NCBI RefSeq assembly: GCF_006542665.1 | Contig: NZ_AP019735.1 | Coordinates: 1,488,001-1,552,000 of the forward strand | Direction of reading: 5' to 3' | DNA length: 64,000 nt | From: Alistipes communis | Lineage (GTDB): Bacteria > Bacteroidota > Bacteroidia > Bacteroidales > Rikenellaceae | Shown here: positions 17,062 to 29,138 of the stretch, one piece after another | Numbering within the stretch: the stretch's first letter is position 1 | How the letters are laid out: the number at the start of each line of letters is the position of its first letter | Program-made: the position numbers and the translations under genes | Notes under the pieces: model-generated | What the model was told of the DNA's origin: nothing | The model's database searches: none | What the model saw: the letters and a program-made list of their open reading frames with translations, nothing else

Positions 17062-18045
17062 ATGGACAGAGGGGAGATCATCATTTACCGGACGGCCGAC
17101 GGCGAGACTCGTCTGGAAGTCCGCATGGAGAGCGACAGCGTATGGCTGACGCAGGCGCAGATGGCGGAGTTGTTTCAGACGACCCCGCAGAATATTACAA
17201 TGCACACGAACCACGTGTTTCGAGAGGGCGAATTGGAAAAGGAGGCAACTTGTAAGAGATCCTTACAAGTTCGCCAAGAGGGTACGCGCACGATTCGCCG
17301 TATACAGAATATCTACAACCTTGACGTGATTATCTCTGTCGGCTACCGTGTCAAGTCGCCGCGCGGCACGCAGTTCCGCATCTGGGCGAACAAGGTGCTG
17401 AAAGAGTACCTTATAAAGGGGTATGCCGTCAATAACCAAGCGAAAGCCGAGCAGTTGGAGGAGCTGAAAAAGACCGTCCGCCTGCTCTCCCATGTCTTGG
17501 CTGCGAAGGAGGTTACGAAATCCGAGGCGGTCGGGCTGCTGCGTGTAATTACGGACTACACCTACGGTCTCGATACGCTCGACCGCTACGATTATCAGCA
17601 GTTGGAGGTGTCGGCCATTACGTCTGAGGAGCCGTTCCGCGCGACCTATGAGAATGCGATGGAGGCATTGCAGGTGTTGCGCGACAAGTTCGGCGGCAGT
17701 GCACTGTTCGCCCGCGAGAAGGACGAGTCGTTCAAGAGCACGATGGGTGCGATTTACCAGACTTTCGGCGGCCGCGACCTCTACCCGAGCGTCGAGGAGA
17801 AGGCGGCCAACCTGCTCTACCTGACGGTCAAGAACCACTCGTTCAGCGACGGCAACAAACGCATCGCGGCGTTCCTGTTCCTCTGGTTCTTGGAGAACAA
17901 CCGCATCCTCTACCGCCCCGACGGCTCGCGCCTCTTGGACAACAACACGTTGGTGGCCCTGACGCTGATGATCGCCGAGAGCCGCACCGAGGAGAAGGAC
18001 GTGATGACGAAGGTGGTGGTGAATCTGATAAATAAGAATAATTAG
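17062..18045 (+). CDS. rhuM: RhuM-family protein with Fic/DOC-like domain
   Basis: 327 residues from the ATG at 17062; the longer frame from 17011 runs through the promoter. The RhuM N-terminal region covers about 1-130 (VWLTQAQMAELFQTTPQNIT, a helix-turn-helix-like segment; VGYRVKSPRGTQFRIWA). The C-terminal Fic/DOC-like domain holds HSFSDGNKRIAAFLF near residues 259-273, a variant of HxFx(D/E)GNGR. Fic enzymes transfer AMP or related groups to proteins. RhuM genes are frequent passengers of type I restriction loci, and here it lies 35 bp before hsdM. Confidence 0.85.
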   Translation: MDRGEIIIYRTADGETRLEVRMESDSVWLTQAQMAELFQTTPQNITMHTNHVFREGELEKEATCKRSLQVRQEGTRTIRRIQNIYNLDVIISVGYRVKSPRGTQFRIWANKVLKEYLIKGYAVNNQAKAEQLEELKKTVRLLSHVLAAKEVTKSEAVGLLRVITDYTYGLDTLDRYDYQQLEVSAITSEEPFRATYENAMEALQVLRDKFGGSALFAREKDESFKSTMGAIYQTFGGRDLYPSVEEKAANLLYLTVKNHSFSDGNKRIAAFLFLWFLENNRILYRPDGSRLLDNNTLVALTLMIAESRTEEKDVMTKVVVNLINKNN

Positions 18046-18080
18046 AAGGATTTTGTATCTTTACATAAAATTATTGCATA

Positions 18081-19610
18081 ATGGCAACCATGAACACGGC
18101 CGATATCGGCTTTGAGAGGGAAATATGGAAGGCAGCGGACAAGATGCGCGGCAATATCGACGCATCGGAGTACAAGTCCGTTGTGTTGGGGCTTATTTTC
18201 CTGAAATATATTTCCGATATGTTCGAAACGAAATACCGGCAGCTTGTCGCCGAGGGCGAGGGATTCGAGGAGGACAAGGACGAATATACGGCCGAAAATA
18301 TCTTCTATGTCCCGACCGAAGCCCGCTGGGAGCGGATTGCGGCCGAGGCGCACACGCCCGAAATCGGCTTGGTGATAGACAATGCGATGCGGGCGATCGA
18401 GAAGGAGAATAAGCGATTGAAAGATATTCTCCCGAAGAATTTCTCTCGGCCCGAGCTCGACAAGCGCCGGTTGGGCGAGGTAGTAGATTTATTCACGAAT
18501 ATCCGGATGCACGAACATGGCGACTCGAAAGATATTCTGGGACGCGCCTATGAGTACTGTCTTTCGAAATTTGCCGAGGCGGAAGGAAAACTCGCCGGCG
18601 AATTCTATACGCCTGCCTGCATTGTCAAAACGCTGGTAAACGTGCTGCAACCCTACGAAGGTCGCGTGTACGATCCTTGCTGCGGTTCGGGCGGTATGTT
18701 CGTGCAGTCGGCAGAGTTTATCAAGAATCATTCCGGAAATATTAAAAATATCTCCGTTTATGGGCAGGACTCCAACCCGACGACCTGGAAGATGGCGCAG
18801 ATGAATCTTGCGATCCGGGGCATCGAGGCCGACCTCGGGCAATACAATGCCGACACTTTTTTCAACGACTGCCATCCGACCCTCAAGGCCGATTTCGTGA
18901 TGGCCAATCCTCCGTTCAACCTCAGCGACTGGGGCGCGGACAAATTGGCGGGCGATGTGCGCTGGAAATACGGCACGCCTCCTAATGGCAATGCCAACTT
19001 CGCATGGATTCAGCACATCATCCACCACCTCGCCCCGACGGGACGGGCGGGTGTCGTACTGGCCAACGGTTCGCTGTCGAGCCAGAGCGGCGGCGAGGGC
19101 GAAATTCGCCGGAAGCTGGTGGAGGCCGATTTGGTCGATTGCATCGTGGCCATGCCGCCACAGTTGTTCTATACGACGCAGATTCCCGTATCGATCTGGT
19201 TCTTCAACAAGGACAAGAAACAGAAGGGTAAAACGCTGTTTATCGACGCCCGCAATCTCGGTACGATGGTCACACGCAAATGGCGCGAGCTGACCGATCG
19301 AGATTCGTCCGATCCGGCGCAGCGCGGCGATATTCAGCGCATTGCTGACACCTACAATGCCTATGTTGGCGGTACGCTCATTAAAGAGAAGGGGTTTTGT
19401 GCCGTAGTTTCAACCGAAGAGATCGCCAAACAGGATTTTATCCTTACACCTGGGCGCTATGTCGGTATCGCCGAGCAGGAGCAGGATACCGAACCGTTCG
19501 ATGAAAAAATGAACCGTTTAACAAGTGAATTGTCTGGATTGTTTGAGCAATCACATGTGTTGGAATCCGAAATTAGAGAGCAGTTAAAAAATATAGGATA
19601 TAAGATGTAG
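18081..19610 (+). CDS. hsdM: Type I restriction-modification N6-adenine methylase subunit HsdM
   Basis: 509 residues. The N-terminal HsdM helical domain (FEREIWKAADKMRGNIDASE YK) leads to the catalytic domain with SAM motif I (VYDPCCGSGGMF, around residue 193) and NPPF (around residue 276), the adenine-binding motif. Forms M2S1 with HsdS and HsdR2M2S1 for restriction. A TATCTTTA promoter-like sequence lies just upstream. Only 4 bp separate its stop from the PIN-like gene that interrupts the usual M-S order. Confidence 0.95.
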   Translation: MATMNTADIGFEREIWKAADKMRGNIDASEYKSVVLGLIFLKYISDMFETKYRQLVAEGEGFEEDKDEYTAENIFYVPTEARWERIAAEAHTPEIGLVIDNAMRAIEKENKRLKDILPKNFSRPELDKRRLGEVVDLFTNIRMHEHGDSKDILGRAYEYCLSKFAEAEGKLAGEFYTPACIVKTLVNVLQPYEGRVYDPCCGSGGMFVQSAEFIKNHSGNIKNISVYGQDSNPTTWKMAQMNLAIRGIEADLGQYNADTFFNDCHPTLKADFVMANPPFNLSDWGADKLAGDVRWKYGTPPNGNANFAWIQHIIHHLAPTGRAGVVLANGSLSSQSGGEGEIRRKLVEADLVDCIVAMPPQLFYTTQIPVSIWFFNKDKKQKGKTLFIDARNLGTMVTRKWRELTDRDSSDPAQRGDIQRIADTYNAYVGGTLIKEKGFCAVVSTEEIAKQDFILTPGRYVGIAEQEQDTEPFDEKMNRLTSELSGLFEQSHVLESEIREQLKNIGYKM

Positions 19611-19614
19611 TTAT

Positions 19615-20526
19615 ATGAAACGTATAGCTGTATTTTTTGACACGAATGTAATAGAATCGCGTTTTTCGCATGAAAAACATGAATTCCTATTTCATGAAGA
19701 AATTAAGCCGAATAGTCTTTTTTATCAAATAAAAAATTGCATCCGCGATAATGGTATTGTGGATATAGTAGATTTGTGTATTCCCGATCTCTCATGGCGA
19801 GAATTCAAATTACATCTATTAGAAAATTACCGTGAAAGACGGAGATATATTTCATTGCAGAAAGAACTATATCGCAAAGCTTTCGGTTCTACGTTTGGTA
19901 TCAACTATGAATTTAAACATGAAACAGAAGAGCAATACAAGGAACATTTTGAAACATTAGCGAGTGAATTTCTCTCTCAGAATAAGTGTAAGTTGGTAAG
20001 CTATCCCAAAGAGGTGGAATTCTTTGAATGTTTGGTTGAAAAATGTTTAAATAAACAGCCTCCGTTCCAGCTTGCAAGAAATAATAGAAAAGAATATTCC
20101 GATGCCGGATTAAAAGATGCCATTATAGTCGATACAATCATAAGATACGCTTCCGAGCATGATTGTTTTTGTATACTTATCTCTAATGATTATGATTTTA
20201 GGGATATAAAGGATGTTAGAACATGTAAAACCGTTGACGAATTCTCGGCTTTTCTTGAAGAACAATCGTATGTCGTCAATACCTCGACCGTTCAGAACAA
20301 GCTGGAGAACGATGAATATTTAAAAGATACCATAATTACATCTACCGGCAATATTTATGATGAATCCGTTACAGAGTTCTACGTTGTCGATATAACAGAT
20401 GAGGGCAGTTGGTATGTAGTACGAATTCGTTGTGTAATCAATGAAGTTATCTATTTGATCGAATGTAAATACGAACCACATTCTAACGAGTTGTTAGATA
20501 TAACTTACAAAAAAGAGAATGAATGA
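19615..20526 (+). CDS. PIN-like domain protein inserted between hsdM and hsdS
   Basis: 303 residues, AT-rich. The N-terminus FFDTNVIESRF is the first acidic motif of a PIN nuclease fold. Later acidic positions appear in DAGLKDAIIVDTIIRYA (about 181-197) and ILISNDYDF (about 203-211), in the right order for a PIN active site. The last 90 residues form a separate alpha/beta tail. The layout resembles DUF4935-type PIN proteins. Target could be RNA (toxin-like) or DNA; no antitoxin is adjacent. The position with gaps of 4 and 3 bp shows co-expression with hsdM and hsdS. Confidence 0.75.
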   Translation: MKRIAVFFDTNVIESRFSHEKHEFLFHEEIKPNSLFYQIKNCIRDNGIVDIVDLCIPDLSWREFKLHLLENYRERRRYISLQKELYRKAFGSTFGINYEFKHETEEQYKEHFETLASEFLSQNKCKLVSYPKEVEFFECLVEKCLNKQPPFQLARNNRKEYSDAGLKDAIIVDTIIRYASEHDCFCILISNDYDFRDIKDVRTCKTVDEFSAFLEEQSYVVNTSTVQNKLENDEYLKDTIITSTGNIYDESVTEFYVVDITDEGSWYVVRIRCVINEVIYLIECKYEPHSNELLDITYKKENE

Positions 20527-20529
20527 CGT

Positions 20530-21750
20530 ATGTGGGCTAAGTACAAATTATCCGAATTAGGTGCTATTGTCGGAGGAGCAACCCCGTCAACCTCGGTTGA
20601 GAAATACTACGGAGGAGAAATCGCATGGGTTACTCCCAAAGATTTGTCGTCATTCTCTGGCCGTTACATAGAGTGCGGAGAGCGCAATATCACGGAAGAA
20701 GGTTTAAATAGTTGCTCTGCTCAATTATTGCCAGCCGGAAGTGTCCTGTTTTCTTCACGAGCGCCTATTGGCTATGTCGCAATTGCCAAGAATCCCATTG
20801 CAACCAATCAGGGATTTAAAAGCCTTGTGCCCGACACGAAAAAGGTTGACAGCCTATTTATGTATTATCTATTGAAATACAATAAGAATCGAATTGAGGC
20901 GATGGGTAGTGGTACGACATTTAAGGAGGTGTCGGGGGCTACTATGAAAAATATCGAAGTAAATCTTCCTCCGCTTGCCGAGCAGAAACGGATTGCGGCG
21001 ATTTTGGGGGCATTGGACGATAAAATCGAATTGAATCGGCGGATCAATGCGAATTTGGAAGAGCAGGCGCAGGCCCTCTTCAAATCATGGTTTGTGGATT
21101 TCGAAGCACAAAATAGTAATCCCGGATTTTTCAACGATATTATTCAAACTACATTAAGTGGCGATTGGGGACAAGAAACCCCCAAAGGGAACTATACATC
21201 TGAGGTATATTGTATCAGAGGAGCAGATATTCCGGATATTAAATGCGGAGATAAAGGAAAGCTTCCCACTCGTTTTATTCTGGAAAAGAATCTGGAAAAT
21301 AAAAAATTATCAGAAAATGACCTCGTTGTAGAAATATCCGGAGGGAGTCCAACCCAATCTACAGGACGCATATGTTTGATTACACGCGCACTGCTTGATA
21401 AGTTGGGTAAAGATGTAATATGTACGAATTTTTGCCGTGCATTGAAACCAATACCTGATTATTCATTTTTTATTTACTTGTATTGGCAATATCTTTATAA
21501 CAACAATATAATGTTTAGTTATGAAAATGGGACAACGGGCATAAAAAATCTGAATATCACAGATCTCATAAATAAAGAACCTATTATTATTCCAAAGAAA
21601 AAGAAGATTCTGGAATTTAATAACGTGCTACAATCCATTTTTGATATGATATACAAAAACGGAAGAGAAAACGAACATCTTTCCGCCCTACGCGACACCC
21701 TGCTGCCCAAACTGATGGCCGGAAATTTCAGTCGCAAATGTTGTAATTGA
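20530..21750 (+). CDS. hsdS: Type I restriction-modification specificity subunit HsdS
   Basis: 406 residues in the classic two-TRD arrangement. TRD1 is about 1-150 (LSELGAIVGGATPSTSVEKY opening). The central conserved helix is about 150-195 (PPLAEQKRIAAILGALDDKI). TRD2 is about 200-365, and a second conserved helix ends the protein (LSALRDTLLPKLMAGN). TRD2 and its surroundings are clearly more AT-rich than TRD1 and the spacers, which suggests replacement of the second half-site module by transfer. The recognition sequence cannot be predicted. Confidence 0.93.
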   Translation: MWAKYKLSELGAIVGGATPSTSVEKYYGGEIAWVTPKDLSSFSGRYIECGERNITEEGLNSCSAQLLPAGSVLFSSRAPIGYVAIAKNPIATNQGFKSLVPDTKKVDSLFMYYLLKYNKNRIEAMGSGTTFKEVSGATMKNIEVNLPPLAEQKRIAAILGALDDKIELNRRINANLEEQAQALFKSWFVDFEAQNSNPGFFNDIIQTTLSGDWGQETPKGNYTSEVYCIRGADIPDIKCGDKGKLPTRFILEKNLENKKLSENDLVVEISGGSPTQSTGRICLITRALLDKLGKDVICTNFCRALKPIPDYSFFIYLYWQYLYNNNIMFSYENGTTGIKNLNITDLINKEPIIIPKKKKILEFNNVLQSIFDMIYKNGRENEHLSALRDTLLPKLMAGNFSRKCCN

Positions 21751-21784
21751 TTAATTTTTTGTAAAACCTAAATGCAACTGAAAT

Positions 21785-22624
21785 ATGAAAAATATTTTAA
21801 CTCCGTATATTTTACAAACTATTATTATTTGTTCGACAATTATTTCTTTGGCGTTTATCGCTGTAGCTGCATATAGAGTATATAAGAAGCAGAAACGTGA
21901 TGCTGGCATGTATATGTTCATGTCCGGTGTTGTCGTGTTTGTTATGGTTATGATATTTTCTCATGCGTTTTATGACAATAGAAATGTATTGGATTTTATC
22001 TCTCTTGCGTCGGCTTTAATATCTATCATCTTGGCGGTAATAACCATTGTATATTCGTTTTATACAAATAGTCGGTCTACTGGGCAAATCGAAACATTGA
22101 ATAATGCGGCTCGAAGCGTTGAGAAGGCAACAGATTCTTATTCCCACACGGCGGACAGTTTACATGAAAACATTCAAAAAATCATAAGTGCGGTTAATCG
22201 AGTTGAACAAAAAACAGATTTGATTTTAGGTGCAAGCAAGGCAACGAATGCCGGAAATAATCAAAATTTTGTTAACTTTGATCTAAATGCCTATATATTA
22301 GGCTTCATAAATGTTGCTTCTCCTCTTGGAAATATGTTATTGTATGCATGTATCAAATCAAAAGATGCAAATAAAGCGCTTCAACTCAATATTATAGGAT
22401 CAAGTGAAACTATGGCTTATTGTGGCGGCTTTTTAATAGCCGCTACAAGTGCTGGTCTTGTAACTGCATTTATAGATTTTGAAAATTGGACGGTTTCAAC
22501 AACGAATTATATCGAGTCAGTTAAACATCATATAGACGAATGGATTACAAGAAATACAGGGAATCAATTCATAGTGGATTTAAAAGATAAGATTGATAAA
22601 TATTTTGACTCGGTATCAAATTAA
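21785..22624 (+). CDS. Membrane/coiled-coil protein of unknown function within the hsd operon
   Basis: 279 residues, strongly AT-rich. Three membrane helices are at about 8-32, 41-63 and 69-93. They are followed by a predicted coiled coil (about 97-150: SVEKATDSYSHTADSLHENI) and a soluble C-terminus with a hydrophobic patch at about 215-232. I do not recognise a family. It lies between hsdS and hsdR, where extra genes are often antiphage passengers; a membrane effector role is possible but is inference from context only. Confidence 0.6.
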   Translation: MKNILTPYILQTIIICSTIISLAFIAVAAYRVYKKQKRDAGMYMFMSGVVVFVMVMIFSHAFYDNRNVLDFISLASALISIILAVITIVYSFYTNSRSTGQIETLNNAARSVEKATDSYSHTADSLHENIQKIISAVNRVEQKTDLILGASKATNAGNNQNFVNFDLNAYILGFINVASPLGNMLLYACIKSKDANKALQLNIIGSSETMAYCGGFLIAATSAGLVTAFIDFENWTVSTTNYIESVKHHIDEWITRNTGNQFIVDLKDKIDKYFDSVSN

Positions 22625-22637
22625 TACAATCAATTTT

Positions 22638-25679
<3,042 letters not shown>

Positions 25680-25847
25680 CGGATTGGCCGTCGGACAAGC
25701 GTGATAACTCCGGTCTGCCGAGGGATTGTTATATATTGTCGTCCTTCGGCCTTACGGCTTCGTTCCGTGAGTTTTCTGCTCATCGCTGTTTGCGAACCGT
25801 ACCCTGTCGGTCTCTGACCGCCTTGCGGGTTTGTCGCTGCTCGGCAC

Positions 25848-28649
25848 TCACCCCTGCTGCATGGCCTGTTCGAGCGCGCCTACGATCCGTTCCTTTTCGC
25901 TGCTGCCGTCCGTAGAGAGACGCAGAAGCGGCAGGCCGATCTTGGCGAGAATACCGTTTTTGCGCCGGTCGCGGGCGACCTGCACCTCGTCGAAGCGGTG
26001 GTGGAGCACGCCGTCCACCTCGATCCCCAGAATCGGCGTGTTGTCCATCCGGTTGTAGAGCAGAAAGTCGAGATGCGAGCGGCGGCGGACGAAGAGGCGC
26101 TCCTCGTCGGACAGCTCGACGGTCCGTCCGACCAGATCGTACAGCCGGTAGTGTCGGTGGACGCCGATGGCGGAAAACCGATCCTCCTCGGCGAGAATTC
26201 CTCCGATGAGCCGTTCGGCGATCCGTTCGGCCGGCGATTCGCGTTTCGCATCGGAGGCGAACCGCATGGCGGCGTACTCCGTATGCAGCACGTCGAAAAC
26301 TGAACGAATCGGACTGGTGATAAAGACCGAATCGACGTCCTCGCACGTGAAACGGATGTAGCGCAGCAGATCGCCGATATCCGACCCGTGGGCGATCCGC
26401 ATCCCTTCGGTCTTGACGACGACCAGATGCTCGACGGCCCGTGAGACGGCCACGTTGATCAGGTTCGGATCGTCCAGAAATGCCGTGATTTCGGAACGTA
26501 CCGTGTGGAACACGATGGTATTCTTCTCCCGTCCCTGAAACTTGTGGATCGTGTCGGCCTCGACACCCGGCGGCAGGCACCGCCGCAACTCCTGCGCATG
26601 ATACCGGTAGGGAGAGATGACGCCGATCTGCTCCGGCTCCGCATGCTGCCGCTTGATCCAGTCGCACGTAGCGTCGATCTGGCGCTGGTTGTAGATCCGG
26701 CCGTTATGGGAGTAGGTTTTCGAGGCGGTCGTCGTCAGGACTGTAAAGGGATAGCCGCCCTTCGGTTCGGTCATGATGAGCAACTCGTTCCGGTAATATT
26801 TCCGGTTGCAGAAGTCGATGATGAGCGGATGGCAGCGGTAATGTTCGCGCAGCAGCGTGACGGGCAGCCGTTCCGCGAAGACCCGTTTGAAGGAGGAGAG
26901 GATGTTCTGCCGCACATAATCGTAAGCGTCGGGCACCCGATGTTTGTCGCGCAGCTCCCCGGCCTTCGCCCTGAGCTGCTCCTCCACGATATGCGGCAGC
27001 TGCCGGCTGTCGCCGATGATGACGATATTCCGGCAACAGGCGCAGCAGACGGCCGCCGTGAGGATATCGACCTGCGACGACTCGTCGATGATGACATAGT
27101 CGAGCAGATGCCCCGCGCCGATCGAAGCGCACAGCGAATGGGTCGTACTCAGCACGACCGGATAGCGTTCGACGAAGGCGCGGAAAAGCATCCGGTAGTT
27201 CTGCATCGTGAACGGGGGCCGCTCCTCCTGCCGCGCTTCGTTCAGCCGTTCGTATTTGCGGTAGAGCATATCGCGGAACAGCGCTTCCGACACCTTCCCG
27301 TACGCTTCGATCAGGCTCTTCGCACGCTGCTTGTCGGACGGTGCCCCGAGCCGGGCGATGCGGGCCGAGAGTTCGGCGATGTAGGTTTCGTAGAACTTGC
27401 GATCGGCATAGGCGGGCAGCAGCTCCGCATCCGCGAACAGCCGCTTCCCGGGCCACGCGCCGCACCGGAACAGCAGTCCGGCCCGCAAAGCGAGCGACGG
27501 CCTTCCGCCCTGCCACCTCTCGGTAACGAGATGCCGGAACGACAGCGCCCGCCGGCTGTCGATCGGACGGAAGAAACAGCGGTCGACGCGCCGCATCCGC
27601 GCTTCGTCCAGCGGTTGTTCCCGCAGCAGATGACGGTATTCGCATTGGGCATAGGAGCGTTTCGTCCGCAGGTCGGCCAGCTCCGCGTCGACGCGGAAAA
27701 GCTCGTCTATGGCCGCCGACAGCTCGCCCAGCCGCGTTCGCAGGGCCGCGCGCTCCTCCGCCGGCAACCGCCACGCGGCGTCGGGCATGGAATCCTGCTG
27801 TTTGTCTGTGAAAAAGGCCTGCCGCCTGGTCCGGTTTCCCAGTTCGGCCATCAACGCCCCGTACTCGTATTTCGACAGTTTGTCGCGCACGTTGTCCACC
27901 GCCGCATTGTTGTTGGACACGACACCGACGGTTTTTCCCTGCATCAGCAGATTGGCGACGATGTTCAGAATCGTCTGCGTCTTTCCCGTACCGGGAGGCC
28001 CCTCGACCACGCTCACCCGATTGCCCAGCGCCCGCTGCACGGCGAGTTTCTGGCTGGCGTTACAGCCGAAGGGATAGACGAGGGCCGCATTGTCGACATC
28101 GCACGCCGCCGTCCGCCCGCTCAGATAGGCATACAGCGCCGTACGGGGATCCTGCGGATCGATGCGCTGCATCGTCTCGGCGAGCAGGGCGGCGATCGAA
28201 CTTTTCTTCTCCCCTTCGGGAACCTCCTCTGCGGCCTCCGTATCGGTCTCCGACTCCAGAGAGGCTTTGGCAGCGAGAACCTCCGCGAAATAGGAAAGCA
28301 GCCGCTCTTTGTCTGCGGCGAGCGGCTGCGCATCGACCGCTTCGATCCGCGACTTCTCGATCGCCGGCGAACGCAAGCCCTCTCCGGCGCCCAGCCGGAC
28401 GTATTTCCCGTAGTCGAACAGCGTATCGTACGGCTCCTGCAACGTCCCGTCCTTGTAGATGCGTACCTGCCGGCGTGTGGCGAGCAGGGGATAGCAGACT
28501 ACATGCTCCTTGCGATAGCGGAATACCCGCGCCGCGCCGTAATCGACATACACATACGCTCCGGCCGGTCGCAGCCCGACGATCTCCGACGTCTTGTCGA
28601 CGTAGGCGTCGCGCCGCTTGTCGTGTACGAAAATCAGTCGGTCGGTCAT
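25848..28649 (-). CDS. Superfamily I (UPF1-like) helicase with C-terminal DUF2726/Vsr-like nuclease domain
   Basis: 933 residues. The N-terminal 200 residues contain an SH3-like basic region. The helicase core has Walker A (EGPPGTGKTQ, 216-225), the NNNAAVDN segment, DESSQVD (Walker B), GDSRQLPH, and the C-terminal motor motifs KFQGREKN and NVAVSRA. The last 100 residues carry a restriction-fold domain (SHLDFLLYNRMDNTPILGIE, then VDGVLHH), like DUF2726 or very-short-patch nucleases. COG1112-type helicases fused to nucleases occur in several defence systems (for example Mokosh, which has a phospholipase-D-type domain instead). It is a single-gene unit, convergent with hsdR, with its own promoter. 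Confidence 0.83.
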   Translation of the reverse strand: MTDRLIFVHDKRRDAYVDKTSEIVGLRPAGAYVYVDYGAARVFRYRKEHVVCYPLLATRRQVRIYKDGTLQEPYDTLFDYGKYVRLGAGEGLRSPAIEKSRIEAVDAQPLAADKERLLSYFAEVLAAKASLESETDTEAAEEVPEGEKKSSIAALLAETMQRIDPQDPRTALYAYLSGRTAACDVDNAALVYPFGCNASQKLAVQRALGNRVSVVEGPPGTGKTQTILNIVANLLMQGKTVGVVSNNNAAVDNVRDKLSKYEYGALMAELGNRTRRQAFFTDKQQDSMPDAAWRLPAEERAALRTRLGELSAAIDELFRVDAELADLRTKRSYAQCEYRHLLREQPLDEARMRRVDRCFFRPIDSRRALSFRHLVTERWQGGRPSLALRAGLLFRCGAWPGKRLFADAELLPAYADRKFYETYIAELSARIARLGAPSDKQRAKSLIEAYGKVSEALFRDMLYRKYERLNEARQEERPPFTMQNYRMLFRAFVERYPVVLSTTHSLCASIGAGHLLDYVIIDESSQVDILTAAVCCACCRNIVIIGDSRQLPHIVEEQLRAKAGELRDKHRVPDAYDYVRQNILSSFKRVFAERLPVTLLREHYRCHPLIIDFCNRKYYRNELLIMTEPKGGYPFTVLTTTASKTYSHNGRIYNQRQIDATCDWIKRQHAEPEQIGVISPYRYHAQELRRCLPPGVEADTIHKFQGREKNTIVFHTVRSEITAFLDDPNLINVAVSRAVEHLVVVKTEGMRIAHGSDIGDLLRYIRFTCEDVDSVFITSPIRSVFDVLHTEYAAMRFASDAKRESPAERIAERLIGGILAEEDRFSAIGVHRHYRLYDLVGRTVELSDEERLFVRRRSHLDFLLYNRMDNTPILGIEVDGVLHHRFDEVQVARDRRKNGILAKIGLPLLRLSTDGSSEKERIVGALEQAMQQG

Positions 28650-28692
28650 CGTTCGGGGCGTTTGTCGGGAATTAAAAACCGCTTTACCCTCA

Positions 28693-28700
28693 CAAAGATA
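28693..28700 (-). promoter_or_regulatory. TATCTTTG -7 element for the helicase-nuclease gene
   Basis: Reads TATCTTTG on the minus strand, 44 bp upstream of the ATG at 28649. A GGGCAAG-CCCC-CTTGCCC hairpin (28717-28734) lies between it and the end of the mobC remnant. Confidence 0.65.
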
Positions 28701-28736
28701 GTCATTTTGCCGCGAAGGGCAAGCCCCCTTGCCCGA

Positions 28737-29138
28737 TCACTCTTTCAACCACTCCTCCCGTAATCGTTTAGTCAACTCCAATACCTGCTCCGAGAGGGCT
28801 TTCAACTCGCGCGTGCAGGCCACCAGCGTGTCGATCTGGCGGGGCAGCATGTTGCGCGAAAGGCAGGTGTTGATCGCCTTGACGACCTGATTGTAGTTGT
28901 TGCCCACGCGCGAAATCTGGGCGATATACTCGTTCAGCCGGACAAGGTAACGCTGTTTCGTGGGGTCGGCCCTGACCACGCGGAACGTCTCGTCGAAGAT
29001 TCGCCCGACGATGAAGCGGCTGCGGTTGTGCTCCAAGCCCGCCCTTCACAGCATCCGCTCGAAGCGGATATGCTGCTCCTCGGTCAGGCGGAAGGAGTAT
29101 TTGCGGCTCTTGTTGTCCGATGCGCGGTTCTTTCTCAT
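28737..29138 (-). pseudogene. MobC-like mobilization protein with an in-frame stop
   Basis: Read from the ATG at 29138 the frame gives 30 residues (MRKNRASDNKSRKYSFRLTE, then EQHIRFERML), a TGA at 29046-29048, and then 102 more codons in the same frame. These include SRFIVGRIFDETFRVVR, RLNEYIAQISRVGNNYNQVV and a coiled-coil tail (ELKALSEQVLELTKRLREEW). The ribbon-helix-helix-like start plus GNNxNQ tail is typical of MobC relaxosome proteins. No relaxase gene follows; the helicase gene does. A TACCTTTG promoter is at 29228-29235 (minus). The downstream part could be restarted at TTG 29036, but the gene looks broken. Confidence 0.75.

Noticed and set aside
29046..29048. TGA in the mobC-like gene as selenocysteine or programmed readthrough
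   Set aside because: MobC proteins have no selenocysteine, and no adjacent stem-loop of the required type is seen; a nonsense mutation is simpler.
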